A stretch of 22,780 nucleotides of DNA, taken from positions 1 through 22,780 of the forward strand of contig DHSB01000074.1 of NCBI GenBank assembly GCA_002408385.1, in the 5' to 3' direction. Origin of the DNA: Myxococcales bacterium UBA5297 (lineage in GTDB: Bacteria > Myxococcota > Myxococcia > Myxococcales > UBA5297). Positions 7,550 to 14,065 of this stretch are shown here, one piece after another; within the stretch, counting starts at the first letter, position 1; every line of letters begins with the position of its first letter. The position numbers and the translations under genes were made by a program. The notes under the pieces were generated by a model. It saw only the letters and a list, made by a program, of their open reading frames with translations. It was not told the origin of the DNA and did not search any database.

Positions 7550-8263
7550 CTACTGGCAGACGCCCTCGGTGTAGCACTTGATGAGCAAGCTGATGTCGCG
7601 GTCGCTGTATCCCATGACGATGTCGAGGATCTGCATCGTCTTCAAATCGATGAACATGTTCATCGGGGTCGCGTTCTCGTCGAAGTACTCGCCCCACTTG
7701 AAAGTCCGGTCGAGCACGATGGGATAGGTAATGCCGTAGGTCGAGGCCCAGTAGTTTATCTCGTTGCGCGTTGCCGGCTCGTAGACCGAGTCCTCGAAGA
7801 TGGCCGTATAGCAGACGAGCCCCTTGTCTTTGGCGGCATCACACTTCGCCTGCAGGCTCGACGCCTCGAGCTTGCAGACCTGGCACCAGACCGCCGAAAC
7901 ATTGACGAGCATCACCTTGAGTGGCGCGCCATCGGGGCCACGGTTGCCGTTCGGATCGTAGAAGTCGGAGAGCGCAATCGGGCGCCACGAGCTGTTGGGG
8001 TCGCTGAAGTCCGCGTACCCGTACAGCTTGATCTCATGGATGGTGTCGCCCGGCGAGGTGCCGTAGGGCGGCGCGGGGTAGACGATGCTCGGATCGGGCG
8101 GGGGAATGCCCGGATCCTGATAGGGCACCTCGCCGGCATCGACCTCGCCGTCAGGCTGCTCGCCGGCGTCGGGGACCAGATCGACCGGGGGCGGGTTGGA
8201 GGGAGCGCCGCCGCAGGCGATGAGCGCGAAAGCCAGCGGGAACAGAGCGAGCAGCTTGGTCAT
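7550..8263 (-). CDS. Thioredoxin-fold (redoxin) lipoprotein with WCQVC motif
   Basis: This is a 237-residue secreted lipoprotein with a thioredoxin fold. The signal peptide MTKLLALFPLAFALIAC ends in a textbook lipobox, LIAC, with Cys17 lipidated. It is followed by a flexible Pro/Asp/Glu-rich linker (about 20-70). The active site is VNVSAVWCQVC (Cys127 and Cys130), and the cis-proline region is ATPMNMFIDLKTM. Extra cysteines lie at LQAKC, LVCYTA, IKCYTEGVC, more than a plain TlpA has. The open frame extends upstream to 8590, but that part covers the divergent gene; the ATG at 8263 has AAGGTG upstream and a proper signal peptide. It reads away from the cysteine-rich lipoprotein gene and ends at a strong terminator. 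The role is inferred to be envelope thiol chemistry; the direction (oxidase, reductase or isomerase) cannot be told. Confidence 0.9.
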   Translation of the reverse strand: MTKLLALFPLAFALIACGGAPSNPPPVDLVPDAGEQPDGEVDAGEVPYQDPGIPPPDPSIVYPAPPYGTSPGDTIHEIKLYGYADFSDPNSSWRPIALSDFYDPNGNRGPDGAPLKVMLVNVSAVWCQVCKLEASSLQAKCDAAKDKGLVCYTAIFEDSVYEPATRNEINYWASTYGITYPIVLDRTFKWGEYFDENATPMNMFIDLKTMQILDIVMGYSDRDISLLIKCYTEGVCQ

Positions 8264-8360
8264 CGGAACACCTTCTTCTCGGAAAGAGGGGCAGTCTAGC
8301 TTTCCTAATTTTTTCAGTCTAGGCTGGCCACCCACGCTCGCTCTTCGAAGGGCAACGGAC
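8264..8360. promoter_or_regulatory. Divergent promoter region with CAGTCTAG direct repeats
   Basis: This 97-base gap separates two diverging lipoprotein genes and must hold both promoters. It contains one of the few AT-rich patches in the window (8300-8315). This patch is flanked by two exact copies of CAGTCTAG, at 8292-8299 and 8315-8322, 23 bases apart, which is close to two helical turns. The arrangement fits a dimeric regulator site or paired promoter elements. I could not assign convincing -35 and -10 boxes. Confidence 0.5.
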
Positions 8361-9332
8361 ATGCAAGAGAGCTTATGGAAGGCCCTGTTCCTGGGACTGC
8401 TTGCAGCGGCGCTCGGCTGCAGCGAGCCTGCCGACGAGCCGCCCGCCGACGCCGGCTCCGTTCCCGGCGACACCGATACGGGCACGAGCGACACCCCGGA
8501 CTCGGGGGCGCCCGCGTGCGATCCCTCGCGCTGCCATCCGGGCAACATCTGCGTCCAGGACCGCTGCATGCTCGCGTGCGAGCGCCACACCGGATGCCCC
8601 GGCGGTTATGACTGCCGCACGGTGGAGGGCAAGCAGGTCTGCCTTGAGAACAACCTCGAATTCGGGCGCAAGATGTTCGGCTACGGATGCGGCATCAACG
8701 GGGATGCGGATTGCGACGCGGCCAAAGGCTTTGTTTGCGTCGGCGGCAAGGACGACCCCGACTCCTACTGTTCGAGGTCGGGCTGCACCTCGGACTCCGA
8801 GTGCCCGGGCAACTACTACTGCGAGGAGCTCGACTGGTCCGACGGCACGGTGAAGGCGGTCTGCTTCAAGCGCGGCTTCTGCGCCCCGGCGAGCGGCCTC
8901 GTAGACTGCAACGACCTCGACGCCGTTTACGCCGAAGACCTCGACGGCAAGGGCTTTTGCTCGAAGGCCTGCAGCGGCGCGGACCCCAACGAGTGCGGCG
9001 GAGGCAACGGGTGCTTCGATACGCCGCAGGGCTTCCAGTGTTGGCCGCGCGCGAAGACTTGCGAGCCGACCAAGAGCTTCTGCTCACGCTGCTCAAGCCG
9101 CAACGACTGCCCCGAGGGCGCCTTCTGCTACTACGAGAGCTTCAGCAAAGAGCGTTTCTGCACTCTGGCTGACTGCTCGCAGGCAAACCCCTGCCCGACG
9201 AGCGAGGGCGGACGCAAGGGCTACTGCTATCAGGCGGAGAGCTGGGCGACGACGCAGTGCCTGCCGTACAACGACGCCGACGGCAAGCCGCCGCACTGCT
9301 GGCGGCCCTGTCCCCAGAGCGGCTGTCCCTAG
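8361..9332 (+). CDS. Cysteine-rich secreted lipoprotein, 323 aa
   Basis: I do not recognise a named family, although such proteins are common in myxobacteria. The signal peptide MQESLWKALFLGLLAAALGC gives a lipidated Cys20, followed by an acidic Asp/Thr/Ser/Pro linker (about 21-53). The rest is packed with cysteines: I count 37 in total, leaving 36 after the lipidated one, an even number as expected if all form disulfides. Short modules recur, such as CxxxxxCPxGxxC in GCPGGYDC, ECPGNYYC and DCPEGAFC, resembling small disulfide-knot domains. No catalytic motif is visible. The ATG at 8361 is chosen because it starts the signal peptide; the frame is open upstream, but that region belongs to the promoter. 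It diverges from a thioredoxin-fold lipoprotein gene, which suggests that the partner helps its disulfides form or shuffle. Confidence 0.88.
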   Translation: MQESLWKALFLGLLAAALGCSEPADEPPADAGSVPGDTDTGTSDTPDSGAPACDPSRCHPGNICVQDRCMLACERHTGCPGGYDCRTVEGKQVCLENNLEFGRKMFGYGCGINGDADCDAAKGFVCVGGKDDPDSYCSRSGCTSDSECPGNYYCEELDWSDGTVKAVCFKRGFCAPASGLVDCNDLDAVYAEDLDGKGFCSKACSGADPNECGGGNGCFDTPQGFQCWPRAKTCEPTKSFCSRCSSRNDCPEGAFCYYESFSKERFCTLADCSQANPCPTSEGGRKGYCYQAESWATTQCLPYNDADGKPPHCWRPCPQSGCP

Positions 9333-9569
9333 CCCTCGACTCGCCTCCGCCCGCCGGGCTTCGGGCTCCCAGAGCCGGGCACGCCTCGTGGCTTTTCGAC
9401 AGAGGGCGCGCGCTCGAAGGCGCCCGTGCGCACAGGCGCTCATAGGCCCGTCCTCACGAACCACGCGCTCCTCCTCCTGCCCGTGCACCGTCCCTTGTGC
9501 GCCCGGCGAGTGCCCCCATCGTTAGTGCCGGATACTTCGTTGGCGGCCGAGGCGAAGCGGGTGGCGAAG

Positions 9570-9740
9570 ATGCTCGACAAGGACCTTGAGAACGGCCCCG
9601 GGCGAACCCCGGGCACAGCCGAGGGCGAACGGGAGCCCGGCTTGGAAGTAAAGAGGGTGCGACCGGGAAAGACCCCGGGGAAGGCCGAAGGCGATCGCGA
9701 GACGGAGAGGGTAAATCTCGGCGAGCCCGAAGAGCTCTGA
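9570..9740 (+). CDS. Possible small charged repeat protein, 56 aa
   Basis: This is a short frame encoding two copies, 22 residues apart, of PG[RK]TPG-x-AEG[ED]RE, separated by LEVKRVR and ending EPEEL. When the copies are compared codon by codon, most changes are silent (GGC/GGG, GAG/GAA, CGG/CGC) or conservative (Arg/Lys, Glu/Asp), which suggests that the protein sequence is under selection. It has no signal peptide and no membrane segment, and is highly hydrophilic and probably disordered. The start is unsure: ATG 9570 lacks a clear ribosome binding site, and in-frame GTG codons at 9510 and 9525 could extend it with a helix-like stretch (PDTSLAAEAKRVAKML). I cannot name the family. It lies alone between the cysteine-rich lipoprotein and the HdeD-like gene. 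Confidence 0.42.
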   Translation: MLDKDLENGPGRTPGTAEGEREPGLEVKRVRPGKTPGKAEGDRETERVNLGEPEEL

Positions 9741-10122
9741 GGCTCGTCGCCGCGCGCGCGCAGCGGACGAGCCGGTCGGCTCGCTGCGCTCTCTCCGGGC
9801 CCCCCTACTCCGGACGTGCGGGGGCAGGCCGCCGGGTCGAGCTCCTCCCCGGCGGCCTCTCGTTCCAATACCTGCGCTGCAGAAGGCCGGGCGCTCGCCG
9901 CCTCGCCTTCTTGCGGCCCGAAGGCCCCTTGGCCTTTCCTCAGACCGCGCCCCCTTTGAACGGGGATGAGTGCCGCGCACCGTTCTCCAGAGGAGCCCGG
10001 GCCTCGCCTCACCGCCGACTCGCGCTTCCCGGTCGCCGCTCGCCCGCCTCCGCAGTTTTCTGGCGCCGCGGCTGCTGATTCAGTTTCTCGCCTCCGATTC
10101 TCATCGTTGCACTAGAGCCGAA
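9741..10122. other. Intergenic region, no gene seen
   Basis: About 420 bases run from the small repeat frame to the HdeD-like start. Long open frames exist on both strands, but their translations are Arg/Pro/Ala/Gly-rich with no motif. The stretch near 10085-10120 is less GC-rich than the surroundings and is the likeliest place for the HdeD-like promoter. I see no transposon remains or RNA gene. Confidence 0.4.
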
Positions 10123-10141
10123 CGCCCGCGGAGCGCGGGCG
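10123..10141 (+). promoter_or_regulatory. Perfect hairpin just upstream of the HdeD-like ribosome binding site
   Basis: CGCCCGCG (10123-10130) and CGCGGGCG (10134-10141) form a perfect 8-bp stem with a GAG loop. The stem ends 7 bases before the GGAGG (10149-10153) of the HdeD-like gene. It could protect or shape the 5' leader, or bind a regulator as DNA; there is no T-run, so a terminator is unlikely. In such GC-rich DNA an 8-bp palindrome may also arise by chance. Confidence 0.4.
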
Positions 10142-10161
10142 AGCGCTCGGAGGCCTCTGTG

Positions 10162-10710
10162 ATGCAGGCTCACTCCAAGGGTTGGTGGGTGATGGCGGCG
10201 CGAGGGGTGATCGCGCTGTTGGCCGGCGGGTTCCTCCTCTTCTTCCCCGCCGGGAGCCTTCAGCTCGTCGTCACCGTGTTCGGCGTCTTCTCCATCGCCA
10301 TCGGCACGGTCGGGTTGACCGCCGGCTTGCTGGGCGCGAGCGCCCGTGAACGCTGGTGGCCGTTGATGCTCGAGGGCCTTGCCAGCATCGCCGCTGGCAT
10401 CGTCGCCTTTGCCTGGCCAGGCGTAACCGCGCTGCTGCTGCTCTTCATCATCGGCGCCTGGGCCCTCGCTTTGGGCCTCTTGCAGCTCGTCGAGGCTTTC
10501 AACCTGCAGCGCGAGAGCTCGGTCAAGTGGCTGCTGGCCATGACCGGGGCCTTCACGGTGCTCTTCGGCGCCGCTGCGTTCTTCGGACCCGGCGTCGGGC
10601 TGGCCGCGCTGTTGTGGCTGCTCGGAGTCTACGCGCTCGGCTTCGCCTTCCTGCAGTTCGGCTTGGCGGCCGAGCTGCGCGGACTGCGCTGGCAGCGGCG
10701 CGGCGCCTGA
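10162..10710 (+). CDS. HdeD-family (DUF308) integral membrane protein
   Basis: This 182-residue inner-membrane protein has six hydrophobic segments arranged as three similar pairs. Examples are VIALLAGGFLLFFPAGSLQL, ALLLLFIIGAWALALGLLQL and GLAALLWLLGVYALGFAFLQ, each pair having a Gly/Pro-containing turn such as FPAGS, WPGVT or FGPGV. This pattern is characteristic of HdeD/DUF308, a family linked to acid and stress resistance in enteric bacteria, though the biochemical activity is not known. Short basic ends (AELRGLRWQRRGA) face the cytoplasm by the positive-inside rule. The ATG at 10162 is supported by GGAGG eight bases upstream; the frame is open further upstream but without signals. An 8-bp inverted repeat, GATCCTCG (10709-10716) and CGAGGATC (10749-10756), straddles the stop codon. 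The gene appears to be monocistronic. Confidence 0.9.
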   Translation: MQAHSKGWWVMAARGVIALLAGGFLLFFPAGSLQLVVTVFGVFSIAIGTVGLTAGLLGASARERWWPLMLEGLASIAAGIVAFAWPGVTALLLLFIIGAWALALGLLQLVEAFNLQRESSVKWLLAMTGAFTVLFGAAAFFGPGVGLAALLWLLGVYALGFAFLQFGLAAELRGLRWQRRGA

Positions 10711-10827
10711 TCCTCGGCCCCGCGGGCGACCCGGAACGCCAGGCCGCGCGAGGATCGCCGGCGACCTGGCCTGCCTCAAGAGGCGGGCGAGCTGGCCGGC
10801 GCCTGGAGGGGCGTCGAGAAGACCTTT

Positions 10828-10889
10828 TTCGACTCGGTGCTCACCCTGAGCGCAGCTCCCGACGCGCGAGCGGCGGGAGCGGAGTCGAA
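10828..10889. repeat. REP-like palindromic element
   Basis: Two nested stems are visible: the outer TTCGACTC (10828-10835) with GAGTCGAA (10882-10889), 8 bp perfect, and the inner GCTCCCG (10855-10861) with CGGGAGC (10874-10880), 7 bp perfect. Between the left arms is the head GCTCACCCTGAGCGCAG (10839-10855), which recurs in other gaps of this window. The GTCGAAGGG end next to a CACCCTGAGC head is a familiar form of REP-like repeat in GC-rich Proteobacteria and relatives. It sits between convergent genes (HdeD-like and HAD). Confidence 0.75.
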
Positions 10890-10950
10890 GGGCCACTCGA
10901 CCAGCGGCCTTGAGGGTTCGGCCTACACTCCGAACAAACAAGCCCTTGCA

Positions 10951-10998
10951 GTTCAAGCTCACAGCGGCCAAGAGACCGCTAACGATCTCGGGATGAGC
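10951..10998 (-). repeat. Dispersed 48-49 bp intergenic element, copy 1
   Basis: Read on the minus strand, this matches 22432-22480 on the plus strand with five mismatches and one gap. It contains AGCGG and CCGCT around the loop TCTCTTGG, so it can form a small hairpin; the loop is identical in the other copy. A third, partial copy lies at 11077-11103 on the minus strand, sharing CGGCTGTGACCTT. It shows no coding signal and lies in the gap between convergent genes. Confidence 0.7.
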
Positions 10999-11040
10999 CG
11001 GGGAAGACCCGCGACGACTCTTGGAGCCGGCACCCCGAGA

Positions 11041-11060
11041 CGCCAGCACGAAGGCTGGCG
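11041..11060 (-). terminator. Hairpin downstream of the HAD phosphatase gene
   Basis: CGCCAGC and GCTGGCG form a perfect 7-bp stem with a 6-base loop, followed on the minus strand by TCTCGG. It lies about 120 bases after the HAD stop. It could end that transcript, but it lacks a T-run and may be another member of the repeat-rich gap. Confidence 0.35.
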
Positions 11061-11121
11061 CTCCGGTCCTCCCAACAGCCCTGTCAGCGAAAGGTCACAG
11101 CCGTGCAAGGGGGCGGGCCGA

Positions 11122-11151
11122 GCTCAAGGAGTTTTCGCGACACCTCTTGAG
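11122..11151. repeat. Short repeat shared with 18087-18116 (GCGACACCTCTT element), copy 1
   Basis: The core GCGACACCTCTT is identical at both places, and the flanks are alike (GCTCAAGG here, GCTCGAAGG there, with a T-rich middle). This copy has inverted ends, CTCAAG (11123-11128) and CTTGAG (11146-11151), around a TCGCGA palindrome. Both copies lie just downstream of a minus-strand gene, here 26 bases after the HAD stop, so a role in 3'-end formation is possible. Confidence 0.55.
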
Positions 11152-11176
11152 GCCAAGCGAGCCCAGGCGCACCGCG

Positions 11177-11854
11177 TCAGGCCGCCGCGACGGTTCCGAA
11201 CATCTCCTCGACCTCCGCGGGCAACGAGGTGAAGTCGGGCGCGGTCCAGCCCGCGCCCGCAGCGCGCAGCGCCTCGGCGCTCGTCGAGGTCGTCAAGCCC
11301 ACCACCCCCATCCCCGCGTCCCGGGCGGAGACCACGCCGTTGACCGCGTCCTCGAAGGCAACGCAGGCCGAAGGCTCGAGCCCGAGCGCGGCGGCCGCCG
11401 CCAGGTAGATGTCGGGGGCGGGCTTGCCTCGACGCGTCTGCTCGGCGCCGATGATCAACGAAAACGTGCTCTGGAGACCGAGGCCCTGCAGCACCATCGA
11501 GCGATTTGCCGCCGGCGCCAGGGTGGCGATGGCCAGAGCGATGCCCGCTGCGTCCAGCCTGTTGAGGAAAGCGCGCAGCCCCGCGACCGGCGCAAGATGC
11601 GGCCGATAGAGTTCGCGGTATAAGGACTCCTTCCGCTCGCTCAGCCGCGCCAGCTCCTCCGCGTCGAGGTCGCGCTTCAGGAGCAGGGCGAGGATCTCGG
11701 CGTTCTTCTTGCCGGCGGTCTCGCGCTCAAAGAACTCCAGCGGGATCTCGAGCCCCCAACCTTTGGACACCTGCACCCAGGCGCTCGCGTGGAAGCGCAT
11801 GTTGTCGACGAGGGTGCCGTCGAGATCGAAGACCGCTGCTTGCCGAGTTGTCAT
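11177..11854 (-). CDS. HAD-superfamily hydrolase, beta-phosphoglucomutase-like
   Basis: This 225-residue cytoplasmic HAD phosphatase or phosphomutase has all four motifs: motif I FDLDGTLVD with nucleophile Asp10 and acid/base Asp12, motif II Thr111 in LAIATLAPA, motif III Lys144 in RRGKPAPDIY, and motif IV FEDAVNGVVSARDAGM with the acidic pair 168-169. A helical cap lies at about residues 17-90. The GKPAPD and FEDAxxG wording is that of the beta-phosphoglucomutase/phosphatase subgroup, so the substrate is probably a sugar phosphate or similar small phosphate ester. Which one cannot be told, and no sugar gene lies nearby. The ATG at 11854 is the only sensible start; its ribosome binding site is weak. 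A tandem CGGCAGTTGT pair (11883-11903) and a heptanucleotide array lie just upstream. Confidence 0.93.
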   Translation of the reverse strand: MTTRQAAVFDLDGTLVDNMRFHASAWVQVSKGWGLEIPLEFFERETAGKKNAEILALLLKRDLDAEELARLSERKESLYRELYRPHLAPVAGLRAFLNRLDAAGIALAIATLAPAANRSMVLQGLGLQSTFSLIIGAEQTRRGKPAPDIYLAAAAALGLEPSACVAFEDAVNGVVSARDAGMGVVGLTTSTSAEALRAAGAGWTAPDFTSLPAEVEEMFGTVAAA

Positions 11855-11882
11855 TTTTCGTCGTGGCTCCGGGGTTCGTGCG

Positions 11883-11956
11883 CGGCAGTTGTACGGCAGT
11901 TGTCGGGACGAGTCATGGGAGTTGTGAGTTGTGAGTCATGAGTTTTGAGACTCGAG
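11883..11956. repeat. Heptanucleotide GAG-NNNN array and short direct repeat
   Basis: From 11919 the sequence steps in sevens: GAGTTGT, GAGTTGT, GAGTCAT, GAGTTTT, GAGACTC, GAG. A further GAGTCAT lies at 11910-11916. Before it, CGGCAGTTGT occurs twice (11883-11903) one base apart. It lies upstream of the HAD gene and is clearly more AT-rich than the surroundings. Period-7 intergenic arrays are known from several bacterial groups; a function is not established. Confidence 0.7.
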
Positions 11957-12028
11957 GCCGCAGCGTCGCGCCCACGGGCGGCAGAGCTCCTAGCAGCCGC
12001 TCGCACGCCTGCACACACGGTCGTCCTG

Positions 12029-12202
12029 CTACCGGCCGTCGGTGGCGATTCGATCGCCGAGGTCCACTTCCTTCTCGATGGCGAGCGCCTCCTCGTCGTC
12101 GGTCAGCGGGCGGGGGGCGATGAGGTCGGTATTCGACGAGAACGACATCGCGCTCTGACGTCGCGATCGCTCGACGACGAAGCTGGGGGCTTCATCCTCC
12201 AT
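12029..12202 (-). CDS. Possible small acidic protein, 57 aa
   Basis: I do not recognise this. The frame reads MEDEAPSFVVERSRR at the start and LTDDEEALAIEKEVDLGD near the end, a balanced, acidic, helix-forming composition unlike the Arg/Pro-rich noise in the other frames of this gap. There is no membrane segment or signal peptide. The frame stays open upstream to 12439, but that part is low-complexity and crosses the heptanucleotide repeat, so the ATG at 12202 is the sensible start; it lacks a ribosome binding site, and an internal ATG 19 codons on is an alternative. It diverges from yggT. It may also be chance. Confidence 0.38.
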   Translation of the reverse strand: MEDEAPSFVVERSRRQSAMSFSSNTDLIAPRPLTDDEEALAIEKEVDLGDRIATDGR

Positions 12203-12309
12203 TCGCTTGCGGCGCGGTGCTCTCGGTCGTTTCCACGAGCTCGCGCTCTGACTCTGACCTCGGGAAGAAGCGACAGGGACATCGCGTTGCCCAGGGTCGG
12301 CTCCAGCGC

Positions 12310-12336
12310 CTCGGACCTCGGACCTCGGACCTCGGA
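12310..12336. repeat. Heptanucleotide tandem repeat CTCGGAC x4
   Basis: Three exact copies of CTCGGAC (12310-12330) are followed by a fourth with one change (CTCGGAG). On the other strand the unit is GAGGTCC, sharing the GAG-plus-four-bases form and the period of seven with the array at 11919-11956. It lies about 90 bases upstream of yggT. Confidence 0.8.
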
Positions 12337-12422
12337 GCCGTGTGGAGCCGCAGGAGCTCGGACGCCGGGCCTTGCTCCCGCTTGCCGGCACGACAACCTT
12401 TGAGCCTTCCCCGGGGGACGCA

Positions 12423-12659
12423 ATGCTGGCGCTCATCATCGACGCCTACTCGCTGGTCGTTTTCGTATCCGTCATCGCCTCGTGGATGCAGCCTCCGCCC
12501 GATCACCCCGTGGTGCGCTACTCAGGCAAGCTGACCGAGCCGCTCCTCAACCCCCTGCGGCAAATCCTGCCGAGCATGGGCGGTGTCGACTTCTCGCCGA
12601 TGTTGCTGCTCCTCGGGCTGCAGATACTCAAGCGCGCGCTGATGGGCCTGGGCTCCTGA
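12423..12659 (+). CDS. yggT: YggT-family membrane protein
   Basis: This 78-residue protein has two hydrophobic helices: one at the start (LALIIDAYSLVVFVSVIASW) and one near the end (FSPMLLLLGLQILKRALMGL). Between them lies the family core, in which TEPLLNPLRQILPSMGGVDFSP matches the YggT signature of a T-[ED]-P-xx-x-P-(I/L)RxxxP motif followed by GxxDxSP. YggT proteins are small inner-membrane proteins linked by neighbourhood in many bacteria to cell division and osmotic stress; their function is unclear. The length is that of a single-unit YggT. The ATG at 12423 has GGGGGA about four bases upstream. It is followed by a 200-base gap and then the TonB-like gene on the same strand. A weak stem (CCTGCC 12711-12716 with GGCAGG 12730-12735) lies in that gap. 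Confidence 0.92.
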   Translation: MLALIIDAYSLVVFVSVIASWMQPPPDHPVVRYSGKLTEPLLNPLRQILPSMGGVDFSPMLLLLGLQILKRALMGLGS

Positions 12660-12862
12660 GCCTCGAATCGGTCGCTGCCCTGCTGTCGCCGCATTAGGTG
12701 GTCGCACGCCCCTGCCTGAAGCCGCGCAAGGCAGGTGCCGGGCTCTCCCCGAGCTTGCCGACAAACGCGAGCTGCGCAGGTCCGGCGCGCCCCCAGGACC
12801 CGGGACCGCCGTCCACCGTATTCGCCACCTCGCGCCGACCCGGGTTAGCTTCAGCGTCGGCG

Positions 12863-14065
12863 ATGCGCACGCGGAACGCGACAGGTACTTGGATTCGACG
12901 ACGAGCCTCCTGGCTCCGCGGGAACCCGATAGCAGCGGGCCTGGCCGCTTCGCTTCTCGCGCACGGCGCGCTGCTCGCGTTTCTCGCCTCTCGGCCCGCC
13001 CCTTCGCCTGGGCCCATGCCGCAGCTCGCCGTCCCTTTCGAGCTTTTCGAGCAGCCACCTGCTCCACCGCCCACGGCGCCCTCTGCGCCGCCAACGCTCG
13101 AGAAACGGACGGCGCAACGACCGCCGGCCGCCTCGAGCAAACGCCCGCCGAAGAAGCGCTCGCCGTCGATTGACGGGCGGCAGGAGAAGCCTGCACCCGC
13201 ACTGTCGGTTCCGAGCGCCGCTGCGGCCGATTCGGCACCGGGGGCGAGCGCACCGAGGGACGCGGCCCCTGTCGCCGGCTCCGACATCCCGCGACGCGCC
13301 GCGCTCGAGGGCCCACGCGGCAGCACGCTCGGCAGCATCGTCTTCGGAGACTCGGGCGACTCGAGCGACACAGCCTCGGGAGCCCCCGGCCCTGCGGCCG
13401 GGGCGCGCGGGCAGAGAGCCGAAGAGCTCGAGAAGCGCGTCGACGGCATGCTCGCGGAGGCCCAGCGCGCCTACCGCCTGGCGACTCTCGGCAACGATGG
13501 CGCAGTCAGCGAGCTCGGACGCGCCTTCGAGGAGGCCGCAGTCTCTTCGCGCGGCTTCGACCTGGCCGAGCGCACTTGGATCCAGAAGGCCTTCGCGAGC
13601 TGGCTCGAGGGCGTGCGCTCCCATCAACCGGTTCGGCGCATCCCGCCCTCTGCCGCGGGCCGCGACGAGCTCTGGGAGCAACTCAAGCAGCAGGCGCGCG
13701 CCGCGGTCGGCCGGGCCGGCGGCTACGTCGCGCTCGTCGAGGTGCGCCAGGGCTCGGACGGCCGACTTGTCGACCTGAAGCTGCTCGCCTCCTCGGGCGC
13801 CCGGGACTTCGACGCGCGCGCGCTCGGCTCAGTGGTGCGCGGCATCGTCTCGGTCCCCGCGGTGCCCGATGCCGGCGCCCTCGGTCCGGGCGCGCTCTCG
13901 CTCTGGCAACTCGAGGGCGAGGAGCTGCCCTCTTCCGAAGTGGTCCGGGCCGCGCAGAAGGCCTACCGGATCGCACTGCTCGACGTCGTCCCGCTCAAGG
14001 AGACGGTCATCGAGCTGGGAAGCAAGCGGTTGAAGTATTCGGCGAGGCTGCTCGCCATTTATTGA
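12863..14065 (+). CDS. TonB-like protein (N-terminal anchor, Pro-rich spacer, TonB C-terminal-like domain)
   Basis: This 400-residue protein is anchored in the inner membrane by one helix (about residues 24-43, AAGLAASLLAHGALLAFLAS, preceded by Arg-rich residues). A Pro/Ala/Lys-rich spacer (45-145) would span the periplasm, followed by a helical region (about 183-250) and a TonB C-terminal-like domain (about 270-350: YVALVEVRQGSDGRLVDLKL, then SSGARDFDARAL). About 50 further residues follow that domain. TonB passes proton-motive energy to outer-membrane receptors with ExbB and ExbD, but neither is in this window, so the partner is unknown. The usual Tyr-Pro of TonB is not evident. The frame is open upstream to 12698, but the ATG at 12863 begins just before the basic and hydrophobic anchor, so it is chosen. 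A role as a generic envelope-spanning protein is also possible. Confidence 0.82.
   Translation: MRTRNATGTWIRRRASWLRGNPIAAGLAASLLAHGALLAFLASRPAPSPGPMPQLAVPFELFEQPPAPPPTAPSAPPTLEKRTAQRPPAASSKRPPKKRSPSIDGRQEKPAPALSVPSAAAADSAPGASAPRDAAPVAGSDIPRRAALEGPRGSTLGSIVFGDSGDSSDTASGAPGPAAGARGQRAEELEKRVDGMLAEAQRAYRLATLGNDGAVSELGRAFEEAAVSSRGFDLAERTWIQKAFASWLEGVRSHQPVRRIPPSAAGRDELWEQLKQQARAAVGRAGGYVALVEVRQGSDGRLVDLKLLASSGARDFDARALGSVVRGIVSVPAVPDAGALGPGALSLWQLEGEELPSSEVVRAAQKAYRIALLDVVPLKETVIELGSKRLKYSARLLAIY

Noticed and set aside
9440..10012. Minus-strand frame of 190 codons between the cysteine-rich lipoprotein and HdeD-like genes
   Set aside because: The translation is Arg/Ser/Gly/Pro-rich noise without a ribosome binding site, and it lies opposite the better-supported small repeat frame.
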